Both the position numbers and the translations under genes were made by a program. The notes beneath the pieces were generated by a model. It searched no databases and was not told where the DNA came from. It worked only from the letters and a program-made list of their open reading frames with translations. Positions 24,554 through 32,724 of a stretch of DNA of 64,000 bases are shown here, piece after piece; the first letter of the stretch is position 1; each line of letters starts with the position of its first letter. Where the stretch lies: positions 1,547,999-1,611,998 of the forward strand of contig NZ_LMPS01000001.1 in the NCBI RefSeq assembly GCF_001424405.1, given 5' to 3'. This stretch comes from Dyadobacter sp. Leaf189. GTDB lineage: Bacteria > Bacteroidota > Bacteroidia > Cytophagales > Spirosomataceae.

Positions 24554-25081
24554 TTAAATGTTGAAAATGGCTTTTGGCTGAGAATCAAAGTCTGGAAATA
24601 CAGGGGTTTGAATCAGCTGCTCGCCACTAAAACTGCCATGCAAAAGATACTTTCCCAAATGCAATGTATAAACTTCAATCAATGCTTTTTCAGGAAACAC
24701 AATCCAGTACTCTTTCACGCCATATCGCTCATAAATTTCCTTTTTTATAACGGTATCTATTCGGTACGAGCCTTTTGAAACTATTTCGAGCGCCATTGCT
24801 GGTGCGCCCCTGACCCAATCCTGCATGATATCAGCCTGCTCTTTTGCAACAAACAATATATCCGGTTGTAGCACATTGAATTTCTCTTCCAGGATCGTGT
24901 CCAAAGGCGCAGTGAAAACCTCTCCCAAATCATTGTCTTCAACATAAGTCGTTAGCGCGTGCAGCAATTTCCTGGAAACCCGATGATGAGAAAGCTTCGG
25001 ACTAGGCGACATAACTTCCTCTCCGTTGATGATCTGCGTAAGATCTGGATTGTAAAATACGGTTGCTTCCATTGTTTTCAT
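24554..25081 (-). CDS. Uma2 family (DUF820) endonuclease-like protein
   Basis: 175 aa. The PD-(D/E)xK-like core is visible as LQPDILFVAKEQ and ALEIVSKGSYRID with a downstream Lys (VIKKEIYERYGVKEYWIV), the typical order for Uma2 proteins. These are widespread in Cyanobacteria and Bacteroidota. They are predicted nucleases of unknown biological role, often present in many copies. The gene stands alone between rpe and the divergent ligA. An alternative ATG three codons in is possible. Confidence 0.85.
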   Translation of the reverse strand: MKTMEATVFYNPDLTQIINGEEVMSPSPKLSHHRVSRKLLHALTTYVEDNDLGEVFTAPLDTILEEKFNVLQPDILFVAKEQADIMQDWVRGAPAMALEIVSKGSYRIDTVIKKEIYERYGVKEYWIVFPEKALIEVYTLHLGKYLLHGSFSGEQLIQTPVFPDFDSQPKAIFNI

Positions 25082-25208
25082 TTTCAGTGCCTTTTACGAA
25101 AATACATAAAATTGGAGCAGAATACATTTTGGCTTGCTAAGGTGTTTCTGTTTAGACGCTCGGATTGCAGGCAGGTCACATGGAATTACTAAAATTTCGA
25201 ATAAATCT

Positions 25209-25216
25209 TAAATTTG
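25209..25216 (+). promoter_or_regulatory. Candidate -7 box (TAAATTTG) upstream of ligA
   Basis: TAAATTTG matches the Bacteroidota TAnnTTTG element and lies 25 nt before the ligA ATG. No good TTG is found at the expected upstream distance, so only the -7 half is supported. The remaining 25082-25208 shows no other recognisable element. Confidence 0.35.
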
Positions 25217-25241
25217 GGCCGAATCCATAACGCCATTCCGC

Positions 25242-27332
25242 ATGAGTCCCGAACAGCAGATCCAGGAGCTTACCGATAAGCTGAACCATTACAACTACCG
25301 CTATTACCAGGATAGCGTATCCGAAATCTCTGATTATGAGTTCGACCAGCTCTTAAAGCAGTTGAAGGCACTGGAAGACGCCAATCCGGAATTCAGGCAA
25401 CCCGATTCACCGACGCAACGCGTGGGAGGGACGATCACAAAGTCGTTTAATACCGTGTACCACAGGTATCCCATGCTTTCGCTCGACAATACATATAATG
25501 AACAGGAATTACGCAACTTCGATGACCGCGTAAAGCGCGGACTCGATGGAGAGGCTTACGAATACATTTGCGAGCTCAAATTCGACGGTATATCCCTGAG
25601 TTTTACATACGAAAACGGCGTTCTGGTAAGAGGCGTAACGCGCGGCGATGGTACCAGAGGGGATGAGATTACAACCAATGTAAAGACCATCAGAACCTTG
25701 CCATTGCGCGTTAAATCGGACAAGCTGCCGCCATTGTTTGAAATCCGGGGAGAGGGTTTTATGCCGCTGAGCTCATTCCAGAAGCTGAATGAAGAAATGG
25801 ACACGCTGGGTGAAAATCAGTATGCAAACCCGCGCAATGCGGCATCCGGCTCATTTAAATTGCAGGATTCTGCTGAGACTGCGCGCCGGCAGCTCGATTG
25901 TTACATTTATTCTTTTCTGTCTGATACTGCATTTTTCAAAAGTCACGAGGAAAGTCTGCTTGCGCTGAAATCCTGGGGCTTCAATGTTTCTCCCGGCTGG
26001 AAAAAGGTGAGCAATATCGATGAGGTAATCGCTTATATCCACGAATGGGAAGAGAAAAGAATGACGCTTCCGCTCGCGACCGACGGCATTGTAATCAAAG
26101 TCAATTCGTTTGAGCAGCAGCAGGAGCTGGGCTTTACAGCCAAGAGTCCGCGCTGGGCTATTTCATTTAAATATAAAGCAGAAAACAAGCCGGCTATCCT
26201 CCGAATGGTCACTTACCAGGTGGGAAGAACGGGCGCGATTACGCCGGTTGCGAACCTTTGTGATCTGACAGAACGTGCGCTCCCGTACAAAGATGTGAAA
26301 GGTGTGCATTTGTCGGGTACCCGCGTGAAAAGGGCGACGCTGCACAATGCAAACGAGCTGGAAAGATTGGGCGTAGAAATCGGGGACACCGTTTTTGTGG
26401 AAAAAAGCGGAGAGATCATTCCCAAAATCACGGGCGTGGACGTGACCCAGCGCGAACTGTTCCCCACTGAACCTATCGTATTTCCGACAAAATGCCCCGA
26501 ATGTGGCTCCGAGCTGCAGCGGAATGAGGGAGAGGTTGCATTCTTTTGTCCGAACGACAGCCACTGCCCGCCTCAGCTGAAAGGCAGGATCGAGCATTTC
26601 ATTCACCGGAAAGCAATGAACATCGAAAGTTTGGGCGAGGGTAAGATCGAGACGCTTTTTGACCTGGGGTTGGTAAATACGCCGGCAGATTTGTACGATC
26701 TTAATGAAGGGAATTTGCTGGGTATTGAGAAAAGTATTTTTAATGAAGAAACCGGGAAAACGAAGAAGATCAGTTTTCGTGAAAAAACGGTTGAAAATAT
26801 TCTTAATGGAATTAAGTTATCGAAAACAGTACCTTTCAAAAATGTCCTTTTTGCGTTGGGTATCCGCTTTGTAGGCGCTACTGTAGCGGAAAAGCTGGCT
26901 ACTTACTTCAAATCCATTGAAGCGCTCCGCAACGCAACCTACGATCAGCTGGTAGCGGTTCCGGAGATCGGCGGGCGCATTGCGATGAGCATTGAGTCTT
27001 ATTTCAGCGTGCCCGAAAACCAGCAGCTCGTGGCCCGCCTGCAAGCCGCCGGGTTACAAATGGAGAGCAACGAAAAACCTGTAGAAAAGGAAAGTGATGT
27101 GCTGGAAGGTAAAACTTTCGTGATTTCAGGCGTATTTGAAAATTTTGAACGCGACGATCTGAAAGAGAAGATTGAAGCGAATGGAGGAAGGGTTTTGAGC
27201 GGCGTTTCGGGTAAACTCAACTACCTGCTGGCCGGAGCGAATATGGGTCCTTCCAAACTGGAAAAGGCACGCAAGCTCGGTGTGACAATTCTTTCGGAGG
27301 AAGAATTTTTGGCAATGATCGATAATAAGTAA
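25242..27332 (+). CDS. ligA: NAD-dependent DNA ligase
   Basis: 696 aa, close to the usual length of about 670. It seals nicks during replication and repair using NAD+. Domain order is complete: Ia (YYQDSVSEISDYEFD), the adenylation domain with Lys113 in CELKFDGISLSF, the OB fold (YKAENKPAILRMVTYQVGRTGAITPVA), the Cys4 zinc finger (KCPECGSEL...FFCPNDSHCP, about 418-442), helix-hairpin-helix repeats (GIRFVGATVAEKLA and AVPEIGGRIAMSIE), and a C-terminal BRCT domain from about 620. All catalytic features look intact. The following dapA gene starts 63 bp downstream. Confidence 0.98.
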   Translation: MSPEQQIQELTDKLNHYNYRYYQDSVSEISDYEFDQLLKQLKALEDANPEFRQPDSPTQRVGGTITKSFNTVYHRYPMLSLDNTYNEQELRNFDDRVKRGLDGEAYEYICELKFDGISLSFTYENGVLVRGVTRGDGTRGDEITTNVKTIRTLPLRVKSDKLPPLFEIRGEGFMPLSSFQKLNEEMDTLGENQYANPRNAASGSFKLQDSAETARRQLDCYIYSFLSDTAFFKSHEESLLALKSWGFNVSPGWKKVSNIDEVIAYIHEWEEKRMTLPLATDGIVIKVNSFEQQQELGFTAKSPRWAISFKYKAENKPAILRMVTYQVGRTGAITPVANLCDLTERALPYKDVKGVHLSGTRVKRATLHNANELERLGVEIGDTVFVEKSGEIIPKITGVDVTQRELFPTEPIVFPTKCPECGSELQRNEGEVAFFCPNDSHCPPQLKGRIEHFIHRKAMNIESLGEGKIETLFDLGLVNTPADLYDLNEGNLLGIEKSIFNEETGKTKKISFREKTVENILNGIKLSKTVPFKNVLFALGIRFVGATVAEKLATYFKSIEALRNATYDQLVAVPEIGGRIAMSIESYFSVPENQQLVARLQAAGLQMESNEKPVEKESDVLEGKTFVISGVFENFERDDLKEKIEANGGRVLSGVSGKLNYLLAGANMGPSKLEKARKLGVTILSEEEFLAMIDNK

Positions 27333-27352
27333 GGTAAAACGACTTAGAAAGC

Positions 27353-27360
27353 TAACTTTG
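27353..27360 (+). promoter_or_regulatory. Candidate -7 box (TAACTTTG) upstream of dapA
   Basis: TAACTTTG fits TAnnTTTG and ends 35 nt before the dapA ATG. No convincing -33 TTG is present, so dapA may also be read through from ligA. Confidence 0.3.
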
Positions 27361-27395
27361 CGTTTTCGAAAATCAACCAATTATATAGTTTAATA

Positions 27396-28286
27396 ATGCC
27401 ATTGGACCAACGTTTCAAAGGGGTAGGTGCCGCATTGATCACTCCTTTCGATCAAGAGAATGAAGTAGATTATACAGGTTTGAAAAAGCTGATCGACCTG
27501 GTAAGTGAAGGCGGTAGCGACTACCTGGTCGTACAGGGAACAACCGGCGAATCGCCGACAGTATCTTCCCGCGAAAAACGTGAAATCCTGGCATTTACGA
27601 TCAAGAACAACTACAAGTCGCTCCCGATCGTGTACGGTGTTGGCGGAAATGATACCCGCGCAGTACTGGAATGCATTAAAGAAACCGATTTCACCGGCGT
27701 CGACGCAATTCTTTCTGTTTGCCCGTATTATAATAAACCTACTCAGGACGGTATTATTGCGCATTTTACAGCAATTGCCGACGCTTCTCCTGTTCCTGTG
27801 CTGCTTTATAATGTTCCCGGCCGCACGGTTATCAATATGAAAGCGGATACGATTGTGAAGCTTTCTGCTCACCCCAATATCATCGGGATCAAGGATGCGG
27901 GCGGAAGTATAGAGCAAAGTATGGAGCTTGCCTCGCGTGTTCCCGACGATTTCCTGCTGCTTTCGGGGGACGATAACCTTGTTACTACCATGATCAGCGT
28001 GGGCTGGCACGGAGTTATTTCAGTTATCGCCAATGCATTTCCGAAAGAGTTTGGTGAACTAACCTGGCACGCGCTGGAAGGACGGTTCAGGGAAGCCGCC
28101 AGATTACAGCTCTCATTCCTGGAATTCGATACATTGCTTTACATCGAATCCAACCCGGTTGGGATCAAGAAATGCCTGGAAATTAAAGGAATATGTAGCT
28201 CAAACGTACGCTTGCCACTGTTGAAAGCTTCTCAGGAGCTTGGTGAAAAGCTTGAAAAAGCGATGATACGCGAAGGATTTATATAA
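27396..28286 (+). CDS. dapA: 4-hydroxy-tetrahydrodipicolinate synthase
   Basis: 296 aa, the family norm. It condenses pyruvate with aspartate semialdehyde, the first step of the lysine and diaminopimelate branch. Key residues are in place: GTTGE at 48-52, Tyr138 in LLYNVPGRT, and the Schiff-base Lys166 in IGIKDAGGS. Its TAA shares one base with the ATG of the next gene (TAATG, 28284-28288), so it is translationally coupled to the aminotransferase. Confidence 0.97.
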   Translation: MPLDQRFKGVGAALITPFDQENEVDYTGLKKLIDLVSEGGSDYLVVQGTTGESPTVSSREKREILAFTIKNNYKSLPIVYGVGGNDTRAVLECIKETDFTGVDAILSVCPYYNKPTQDGIIAHFTAIADASPVPVLLYNVPGRTVINMKADTIVKLSAHPNIIGIKDAGGSIEQSMELASRVPDDFLLLSGDDNLVTTMISVGWHGVISVIANAFPKEFGELTWHALEGRFREAARLQLSFLEFDTLLYIESNPVGIKKCLEIKGICSSNVRLPLLKASQELGEKLEKAMIREGFI

Positions 28287-29347
28287 TGATTACATTTTAT
28301 CCCGGGCCCTCCAAAGTTTACGATGAGGTTGGTCAATATTTGCAGGAAGCGGTTGAAAGTGGAGTGATCAGTGCGAACCACCGTAGTGGTTCCTTTATGC
28401 AAATGATGGAAGAAACCATCAGCAACCTGAAATCAAAACTGGACGTTCCTGCGGATTATGAAGTTTATTTTGTTTCCTCAGCCACTGAATGCTGGGAGAT
28501 TATTGCGCAATCGCTGATCTCGGTGCCGAGCCTGCATATCTATAATGGTGCATTCGGCGAGAAGTGGATGGAATACACCCAGAAACTTACCTCCGGCGCA
28601 AGCGGGCTTTCATTCGATATGAATGAGCTTCCGGATCTTCCATTTGCCAGCAAACTGTCTGGCAGCGAGGTGATTTGTCTTACCCACAATGAAACATCCA
28701 ACGGAACTGCGCTTCCTGCAGGTTTCCTGGAGTCTTTGAGATCAGAGGGCGATAACCTCATTGCGGTGGATGCGACTTCCTCTATGGCGGGCGTGGTACT
28801 TCCCTGGCAGTCAGCGGATATCTGGTATGCATCGGTGCAAAAATGCTTTGGACTTCCTGCGGGAATGGGCGTGATGATTGTTTCACCAAAAGCAATTGAA
28901 CGCGCCGAGGAGATCGGAGAAAAGAAGCATTATAACAGTCTGCTTTTTATACGCGAGAACTTCCTCAAAAATCAGACTCCATTTACACCTAACACATTGT
29001 GTATCTACCTGCTCAACAAGATCATGCAGCAGGTAAAGCCCATCAGCGAGGTAGCTGAGCAAACCAAATTACGCAGTGCTGGCTGGTACCGGTTCCTGTC
29101 TTCCAACAAGTATAACCCGCTGGTAAAGAACGAAGCCGCCCGGTCTGAAACGGTGATCGCGGTGACCAACACGCCGCAGAAGATCACGGAGATCAAAGAA
29201 GCGGCCAGGAAGAACGGGATCACACTCGGGAACGGATATGGAAAACATAAGGATACCAGCTTCCGGATCGCGAATTTCCCTGCTATATCCGACCAGGAAA
29301 TAGCGGCTTTGCAGTATTTTCTCGCTGAAATGGCGCGAAAGCAGTAA
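28286..29347 (+). CDS. Class V aminotransferase, phosphoserine aminotransferase-like
   Basis: 353 aa PLP enzyme. It starts TFYPGPSKVYDEV, the N-terminal loop of SerC/alanine-glyoxylate aminotransferases, and has SSATECWEIIAQ and the PLP Lys186 in WYASVQKCFGLPAGMGVMIV. ANHRSGSFMQMMEET resembles SerC 'shRs..f', but the overall sequence is a divergent branch, so the substrate is not certain. Coupling to dapA hints at amino-acid synthesis, possibly a diaminopimelate or serine step; this is inference. No serA or serB lies nearby. Confidence 0.85.
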   Translation: MITFYPGPSKVYDEVGQYLQEAVESGVISANHRSGSFMQMMEETISNLKSKLDVPADYEVYFVSSATECWEIIAQSLISVPSLHIYNGAFGEKWMEYTQKLTSGASGLSFDMNELPDLPFASKLSGSEVICLTHNETSNGTALPAGFLESLRSEGDNLIAVDATSSMAGVVLPWQSADIWYASVQKCFGLPAGMGVMIVSPKAIERAEEIGEKKHYNSLLFIRENFLKNQTPFTPNTLCIYLLNKIMQQVKPISEVAEQTKLRSAGWYRFLSSNKYNPLVKNEAARSETVIAVTNTPQKITEIKEAARKNGITLGNGYGKHKDTSFRIANFPAISDQEIAALQYFLAEMARKQ

Positions 29348-29370
29348 TGAGTAGTAAACGGAAAGGTTTG

Positions 29371-29383
29371 TATTTAGTAAATA
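29371..29383. promoter_or_regulatory. Palindrome TATTTAGTAAATA upstream of NrtR-like gene
   Basis: A perfect 13-bp palindrome (6-bp arms around a central G) lies 32 nt before the GTG start of the NUDIX-type regulator. NrtR-family proteins often bind palindromes near their own genes, so this is a candidate operator. AT-rich palindromes of this size also occur by chance. Confidence 0.3.
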
Positions 29384-29414
29384 AAATCAACACCATTTCC
29401 CGCAATTTTAAGTT

Positions 29415-30128
29415 GTGCGTTTAGACCTATTAAAGCAATACCAGGCGCAAACAAAATGCCTCGTGGCCCTGGACTCCATCATTTTCGGCTTTGATGGGGA
29501 AGAATTAAAGTTACTGCTCGTTAAAAGGGGGATCGAAGATGAAGACCGGACCTGGTCTTTAATGGGCGGCTGGGTGCAGCCCGACGAAAGTCTGGAAGGC
29601 GCATCTTCCCGCATTCTGTTCGAACTTACCAATCTCAAAGACATTTACCTGGAACAGCTGCATACCTTCGGCAGCCCCGATCGCGATCCCGTAGAGCGCA
29701 CAGTTTCAGTGGCTTATTTCGCATTGATTAATGTGGAGGATTACGCGCACAAGATTTCCAGGAATTTTGAGGCGCAATGGTTTTCGGTACAAGAGCTTCC
29801 AAAGCTGCTGTTTGACCACGGTTCCATGGTGGATATGGCGATCCAGCACCTGCGATACAAAGCCTCCCAGCACCCGATCGGATTTGAGCTGCTCCCCGAG
29901 AAATTCACTATTCCGCAATTACAGAAGCTTTACGAGGCAATTTTTGGAACTGAACTCGACAAGCGCAATTTCAGCCGCAAACTGCTGTCCACCAACTTAC
30001 TGATCAAGCTCGACGAAAAGCAAAAGGGATACTCCAAAAAGGGCGCATTCTTTTACAAAATCGACGAAGAGAAGTACAAAAAGCAGTTTAACACCTTCCT
30101 GAACTTCCTTCCCGGAAGCGGCTCTTAA
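29415..30128 (+). CDS. NUDIX-domain transcriptional regulator, NrtR-like
   Basis: 237 aa starting with GTG. The N-terminal NUDIX fold begins CLVALDSIIFGFDGEELKLLLVKRG, as in NrtR and AraR/XylR-type proteins. The Nudix box is degenerate: GGWVQPDESLEGASSRILFELTNL lacks the REuxEE acids, as expected for members that sense a ligand rather than hydrolyse it. The C-terminal 80 residues (FTIPQLQKLYEAIF...RNFSRKLLSTNLL) form a winged helix for DNA binding. It probably controls an NAD, ADP-ribose or pentose pathway; the target is unknown and its neighbours give no clear clue. Its original function as a hydrolase appears lost. Confidence 0.85.
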   Translation: MRLDLLKQYQAQTKCLVALDSIIFGFDGEELKLLLVKRGIEDEDRTWSLMGGWVQPDESLEGASSRILFELTNLKDIYLEQLHTFGSPDRDPVERTVSVAYFALINVEDYAHKISRNFEAQWFSVQELPKLLFDHGSMVDMAIQHLRYKASQHPIGFELLPEKFTIPQLQKLYEAIFGTELDKRNFSRKLLSTNLLIKLDEKQKGYSKKGAFFYKIDEEKYKKQFNTFLNFLPGSGS

Positions 30129-30155
30129 TCAGTTACCGTGACGGTAATGACCTAT

Positions 30156-30180
30156 TTTCGTCTTAATATATTAGACGAAA
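30156..30180. repeat. Inverted repeat between the NrtR-like gene and marC
   Basis: Perfect 8-bp arms TTTCGTCT and AGACGAAA flank 9 nt that are themselves palindromic (TAATATATT). A smaller hairpin (TTACCG-TGA-CGGTAA, 30133-30147) precedes it. Neither is followed by a clear T-run, so it could be a factor-binding site or a weak terminator. Confidence 0.4.
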
Positions 30181-30227
30181 TACAACGATTTTGAGCAACT
30201 TTGCGGTTCTACCTCAATGGTCGCCGC

Positions 30228-30797
30228 ATGTTCAATTTCAAAGAAATCGTTTCCGTCACCCTCATTCTTTTCTCCGTGATTGACGTACTTGGCTCGCTGC
30301 CGGTAATTGTTGATTTCAGGAAAAGACTTGGCAAGATAGAATCTGAAAAAGCGACGATCACGGCCGGAATCATCATGGTCGTGTTTCTTTTTTTGGGCGA
30401 AAGGCTGCTGAGTCTTTTTGGGGTAGATGTGGCTTCTTTCGCCATTGCGGGTGCGATTATCCTCTTTTTGTTGGGATTGGAAATGATCCTGGGTAGGAAC
30501 ATTTTCAAGCACGATAACATTGATGTGGGCGTTGCCTCCATTGTTCCGATCGCCTTTCCCATTATTGCCGGGGCTGCTACCATGACCACCTTACTCGCAT
30601 TGCGTTCCGCTTACCAGATCCAGAACATTCTCGTCGGCATCCTGCTCAACCTGTTCTTCGTGTACCTGGTTTTGAAATCATCGACCTGGATTGAAAAAAA
30701 GCTCGGTCAGGGTGGTACGGATGTACTCCGGAAAATTTTCGGGATCATCCTGCTGGCGATCGCAATCAAATTGTTCAAGACCAATCTGGTTTTGTAA
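30228..30797 (+). CDS. MarC family integral membrane protein
   Basis: 189 aa from the ATG at 30228; the upstream in-frame TTG at 30201 adds nine unlikely residues. It has six predicted transmembrane segments. MarC hallmarks are LFSVIDVLGSLPVIVDF near the N-terminus and IVPIAFPIIAGAATMTTLLAL in the middle (family 'P.a.PliaGPGai' position). Members are inner-membrane proteins of unknown transport role; the old multiple-antibiotic-resistance link is not supported. It lies between the NrtR-like gene and the MazG-like gene. Confidence 0.9.
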   Translation: MFNFKEIVSVTLILFSVIDVLGSLPVIVDFRKRLGKIESEKATITAGIIMVVFLFLGERLLSLFGVDVASFAIAGAIILFLLGLEMILGRNIFKHDNIDVGVASIVPIAFPIIAGAATMTTLLALRSAYQIQNILVGILLNLFFVYLVLKSSTWIEKKLGQGGTDVLRKIFGIILLAIAIKLFKTNLVL

Positions 30798-30870
30798 AAG
30801 AAAATCCCGCGGTGTAGTCACATTTGACACTCAATAATCAAATATTTAAACTAACAGAAAGTATATAGCA

Positions 30871-31335
30871 ATGCAACAACTGGATAGCCTTAACCAAGTC
30901 GCCGAATTTCACAAAACATTCAAACACCCGATCGTAGCCGCACCTGCTATCCCGTCAGAAGAGCGCAGCCGGTTGCGTGTGGCGCTGTTGGCGGAGGAAT
31001 TGAAAGAGCTCGAAGTAGCTATTCTTGAAAAGGACATTGTTGAAGTAGCAGACGCACTTTGCGATTTACAATATGTATTATCAGGCGCTGTGCTGGAATT
31101 TGGATTAGGCGAAAAATTCAGGGAGCTGTTTGACGAGGTACAGCGCTCGAATATGTCAAAAGCCTGTCTGACAGTGGAGGAAGCAGAAGCGACCGTAGCA
31201 CATTATCAGGCAAAAGGTACAGAGTGTTATTTTAAAGAAGATAATGGTAAGTATCTGGTATACAGAACTTCCGACGATAAGACTTTGAAAAATATCAACT
31301 ACTCGCCGGCTGATCTGGCTTCCATTATCGGTTAA
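30871..31335 (+). CDS. MazG-like nucleoside triphosphate pyrophosphohydrolase
   Basis: 154 aa all-alpha NTP pyrophosphatase (PRA-PH/MazG superfamily). The metal-binding acids are visible as LAEELKELEVAI (EExxE) and EVADALCDLQYVL (ExxD), the canonical helix pair. It probably hydrolyses non-canonical or excess nucleoside triphosphates to monophosphates and PPi as a housecleaning enzyme. The C-terminal 50 residues (YQAKGTECYFKEDNGKYLVYRTSDDK) form a small strand-rich tail found in the Bacteroidota versions. It precedes pepT by 24 bp. Confidence 0.85.
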   Translation: MQQLDSLNQVAEFHKTFKHPIVAAPAIPSEERSRLRVALLAEELKELEVAILEKDIVEVADALCDLQYVLSGAVLEFGLGEKFRELFDEVQRSNMSKACLTVEEAEATVAHYQAKGTECYFKEDNGKYLVYRTSDDKTLKNINYSPADLASIIG

Positions 31336-31359
31336 TCTCGTTCTCAAACAGATTTCAAT

Positions 31360-32598
31360 ATGAAAACATCAGTTCTCGAACGGTTTCTCAGGTATGTGCA
31401 GATCGATACGCAATCAGACCCCGAATCTGAAAGCTTCCCGAGTACAGCCAAACAGCGCGACCTGAGCAACTTACTCGCGGTGGAATTGCTTCAGATGGGT
31501 GTTTCTGACGCGCATGTAGACGAGCACGGTTACGTGTATGCGACCATTCCATCGAATTCCGGCAAAACCAATGTGCCCGTGATTTGCTTTTGCTCGCACG
31601 TGGATACATCCCCGGATGTCACCGGCGCGAATGTGAAGCCGATTGTGCACGAGAACTGGGATGGGACCGACATTGTGCTTCCTGACGATCATACACAGGT
31701 TTTAAGACCAGGGGAATTACACGACCTGGATCAGCAGATCGGAAACGACATTGTTACAGCCAGCGGAAAAACCCTGCTCGGCGCCGACAACAAAGCAGGT
31801 GTGGCCGAAATAATGGCCGCTGCCGAGTACCTGATCAACCACCCTGAGATCAGGCACGGGGAAATCAAGATACTTTTTACGCCCGATGAGGAAGTTGGTC
31901 GTGGTACAGAGCGGGTTGACCTGGCTAAACTGGGAGCTCACTATGGATACACGGTTGACGGTGAAGCTGCCGGAACACTTGAAAACGAGACTTTCTCTGC
32001 TGACGGCGTGAAAATCACGATCAGCGGCGTGAGTACCCACCCCGGGTACGCGCTCGGAAAGTTGGAGAACGCAGTGAAGATAGCCGCAGATATCATCGCG
32101 CGTTTGCCGAAAGATACATTGTCACCGGAAACGACCGAAAACAAGGAGGGCTTCATTCACCCGACACATATAGAAGGTATCCAGGAGAAAGTGACACTCG
32201 GCTTTATTATACGGGATTTCACAACAGCCGGTCTGCACGAAAAAGAGGAATACCTCAAAAGCATAGTGGACGAAGTGCTGAAAGCTTATCCCAACTCCAC
32301 AGCTGACTTTAAGGTGCAGGAGCAATACCGCAATATGAAGGAGGTTCTGGACAAATACCCAGAGATTATCGCTCATGCAGAGGAAGCAATGCGACGCGCG
32401 GGACTCAATCCCGTTTGCAGAAGCATCCGAGGCGGTACCGACGGTTCCCGCCTGTCATTCATGGGCTTACCCTGCCCCAACATTTTCGCCGGCGAACACG
32501 CATTCCATTCGAAATTAGAATGGGTATCAGTGCAGGATATGGAAAAAGCCGTGGAAACGATAGTCAATATTTGTTGCGTTTGGGAAGAGAAGCGTTAG
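31360..32598 (+). CDS. pepT: Peptidase T (tripeptidase), M20B
   Basis: 412 aa, the normal length. It removes the N-terminal residue of tripeptides in the cytoplasm using two zinc ions. Visible metal and catalytic motifs are CSHVDTSPD (His, catalytic Asp), LGADNKAGVAEIMAAAEYL (bridging Asp), FTPDEEVGRGTE (catalytic Glu and ligand), YTVDGEAAG, and a C-terminal FAGEHAFHSKLEWV with the last His. The dimerisation lid around 210-320 is intact. A long purine-rich inverted repeat starts directly after its stop codon. Confidence 0.97.
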   Translation: MKTSVLERFLRYVQIDTQSDPESESFPSTAKQRDLSNLLAVELLQMGVSDAHVDEHGYVYATIPSNSGKTNVPVICFCSHVDTSPDVTGANVKPIVHENWDGTDIVLPDDHTQVLRPGELHDLDQQIGNDIVTASGKTLLGADNKAGVAEIMAAAEYLINHPEIRHGEIKILFTPDEEVGRGTERVDLAKLGAHYGYTVDGEAAGTLENETFSADGVKITISGVSTHPGYALGKLENAVKIAADIIARLPKDTLSPETTENKEGFIHPTHIEGIQEKVTLGFIIRDFTTAGLHEKEEYLKSIVDEVLKAYPNSTADFKVQEQYRNMKEVLDKYPEIIAHAEEAMRRAGLNPVCRSIRGGTDGSRLSFMGLPCPNIFAGEHAFHSKLEWVSVQDMEKAVETIVNICCVWEEKR

Positions 32599-32695
32599 AG
32601 GGAGGATGGAGGACGGAGGAAAGGGAGGATAGAAGTTGAGGTTATGAGTTTATATTCCTTTCCTCCATTCTCCCCTTCCTCCTTCCTCCCTTCCC
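32599..32695. repeat. GGAGG-rich / CCTCC-rich imperfect inverted repeat
   Basis: Directly after the pepT stop, about 33 nt of nearly pure purine (repeated GGAGG) is followed, after a 24-nt loop, by about 40 nt of nearly pure pyrimidine (repeated CCTCC/CTTCC). The arms are complementary over about 33 positions, with roughly four in five paired, so RNA could form a long hairpin between pepT and the RNase H gene. No U-run follows, so it is not a standard terminator. The GGAGG units also resemble Shine-Dalgarno sequences. Confidence 0.6.
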
Positions 32696-32724
32696 AAATC
32701 AATCATTCATTCATAATTAAAAAG

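Noticed and set aside
24554-25081. Uma2 protein as part of a defence or toxin system
   Set aside because: It is alone, with housekeeping neighbours, and no partner gene is visible.
27390-28010. 206-codon minus-strand frame inside dapA
   Set aside because: It is antisense to conserved dapA sequence and has no recognisable features.
32644-32724. N-terminal extension of RNase H (MSLYSFPPFSP...)
   Set aside because: It is the translated CCTCC-rich repeat arm; the viroplasmin domain starts at the ATG at 32725.
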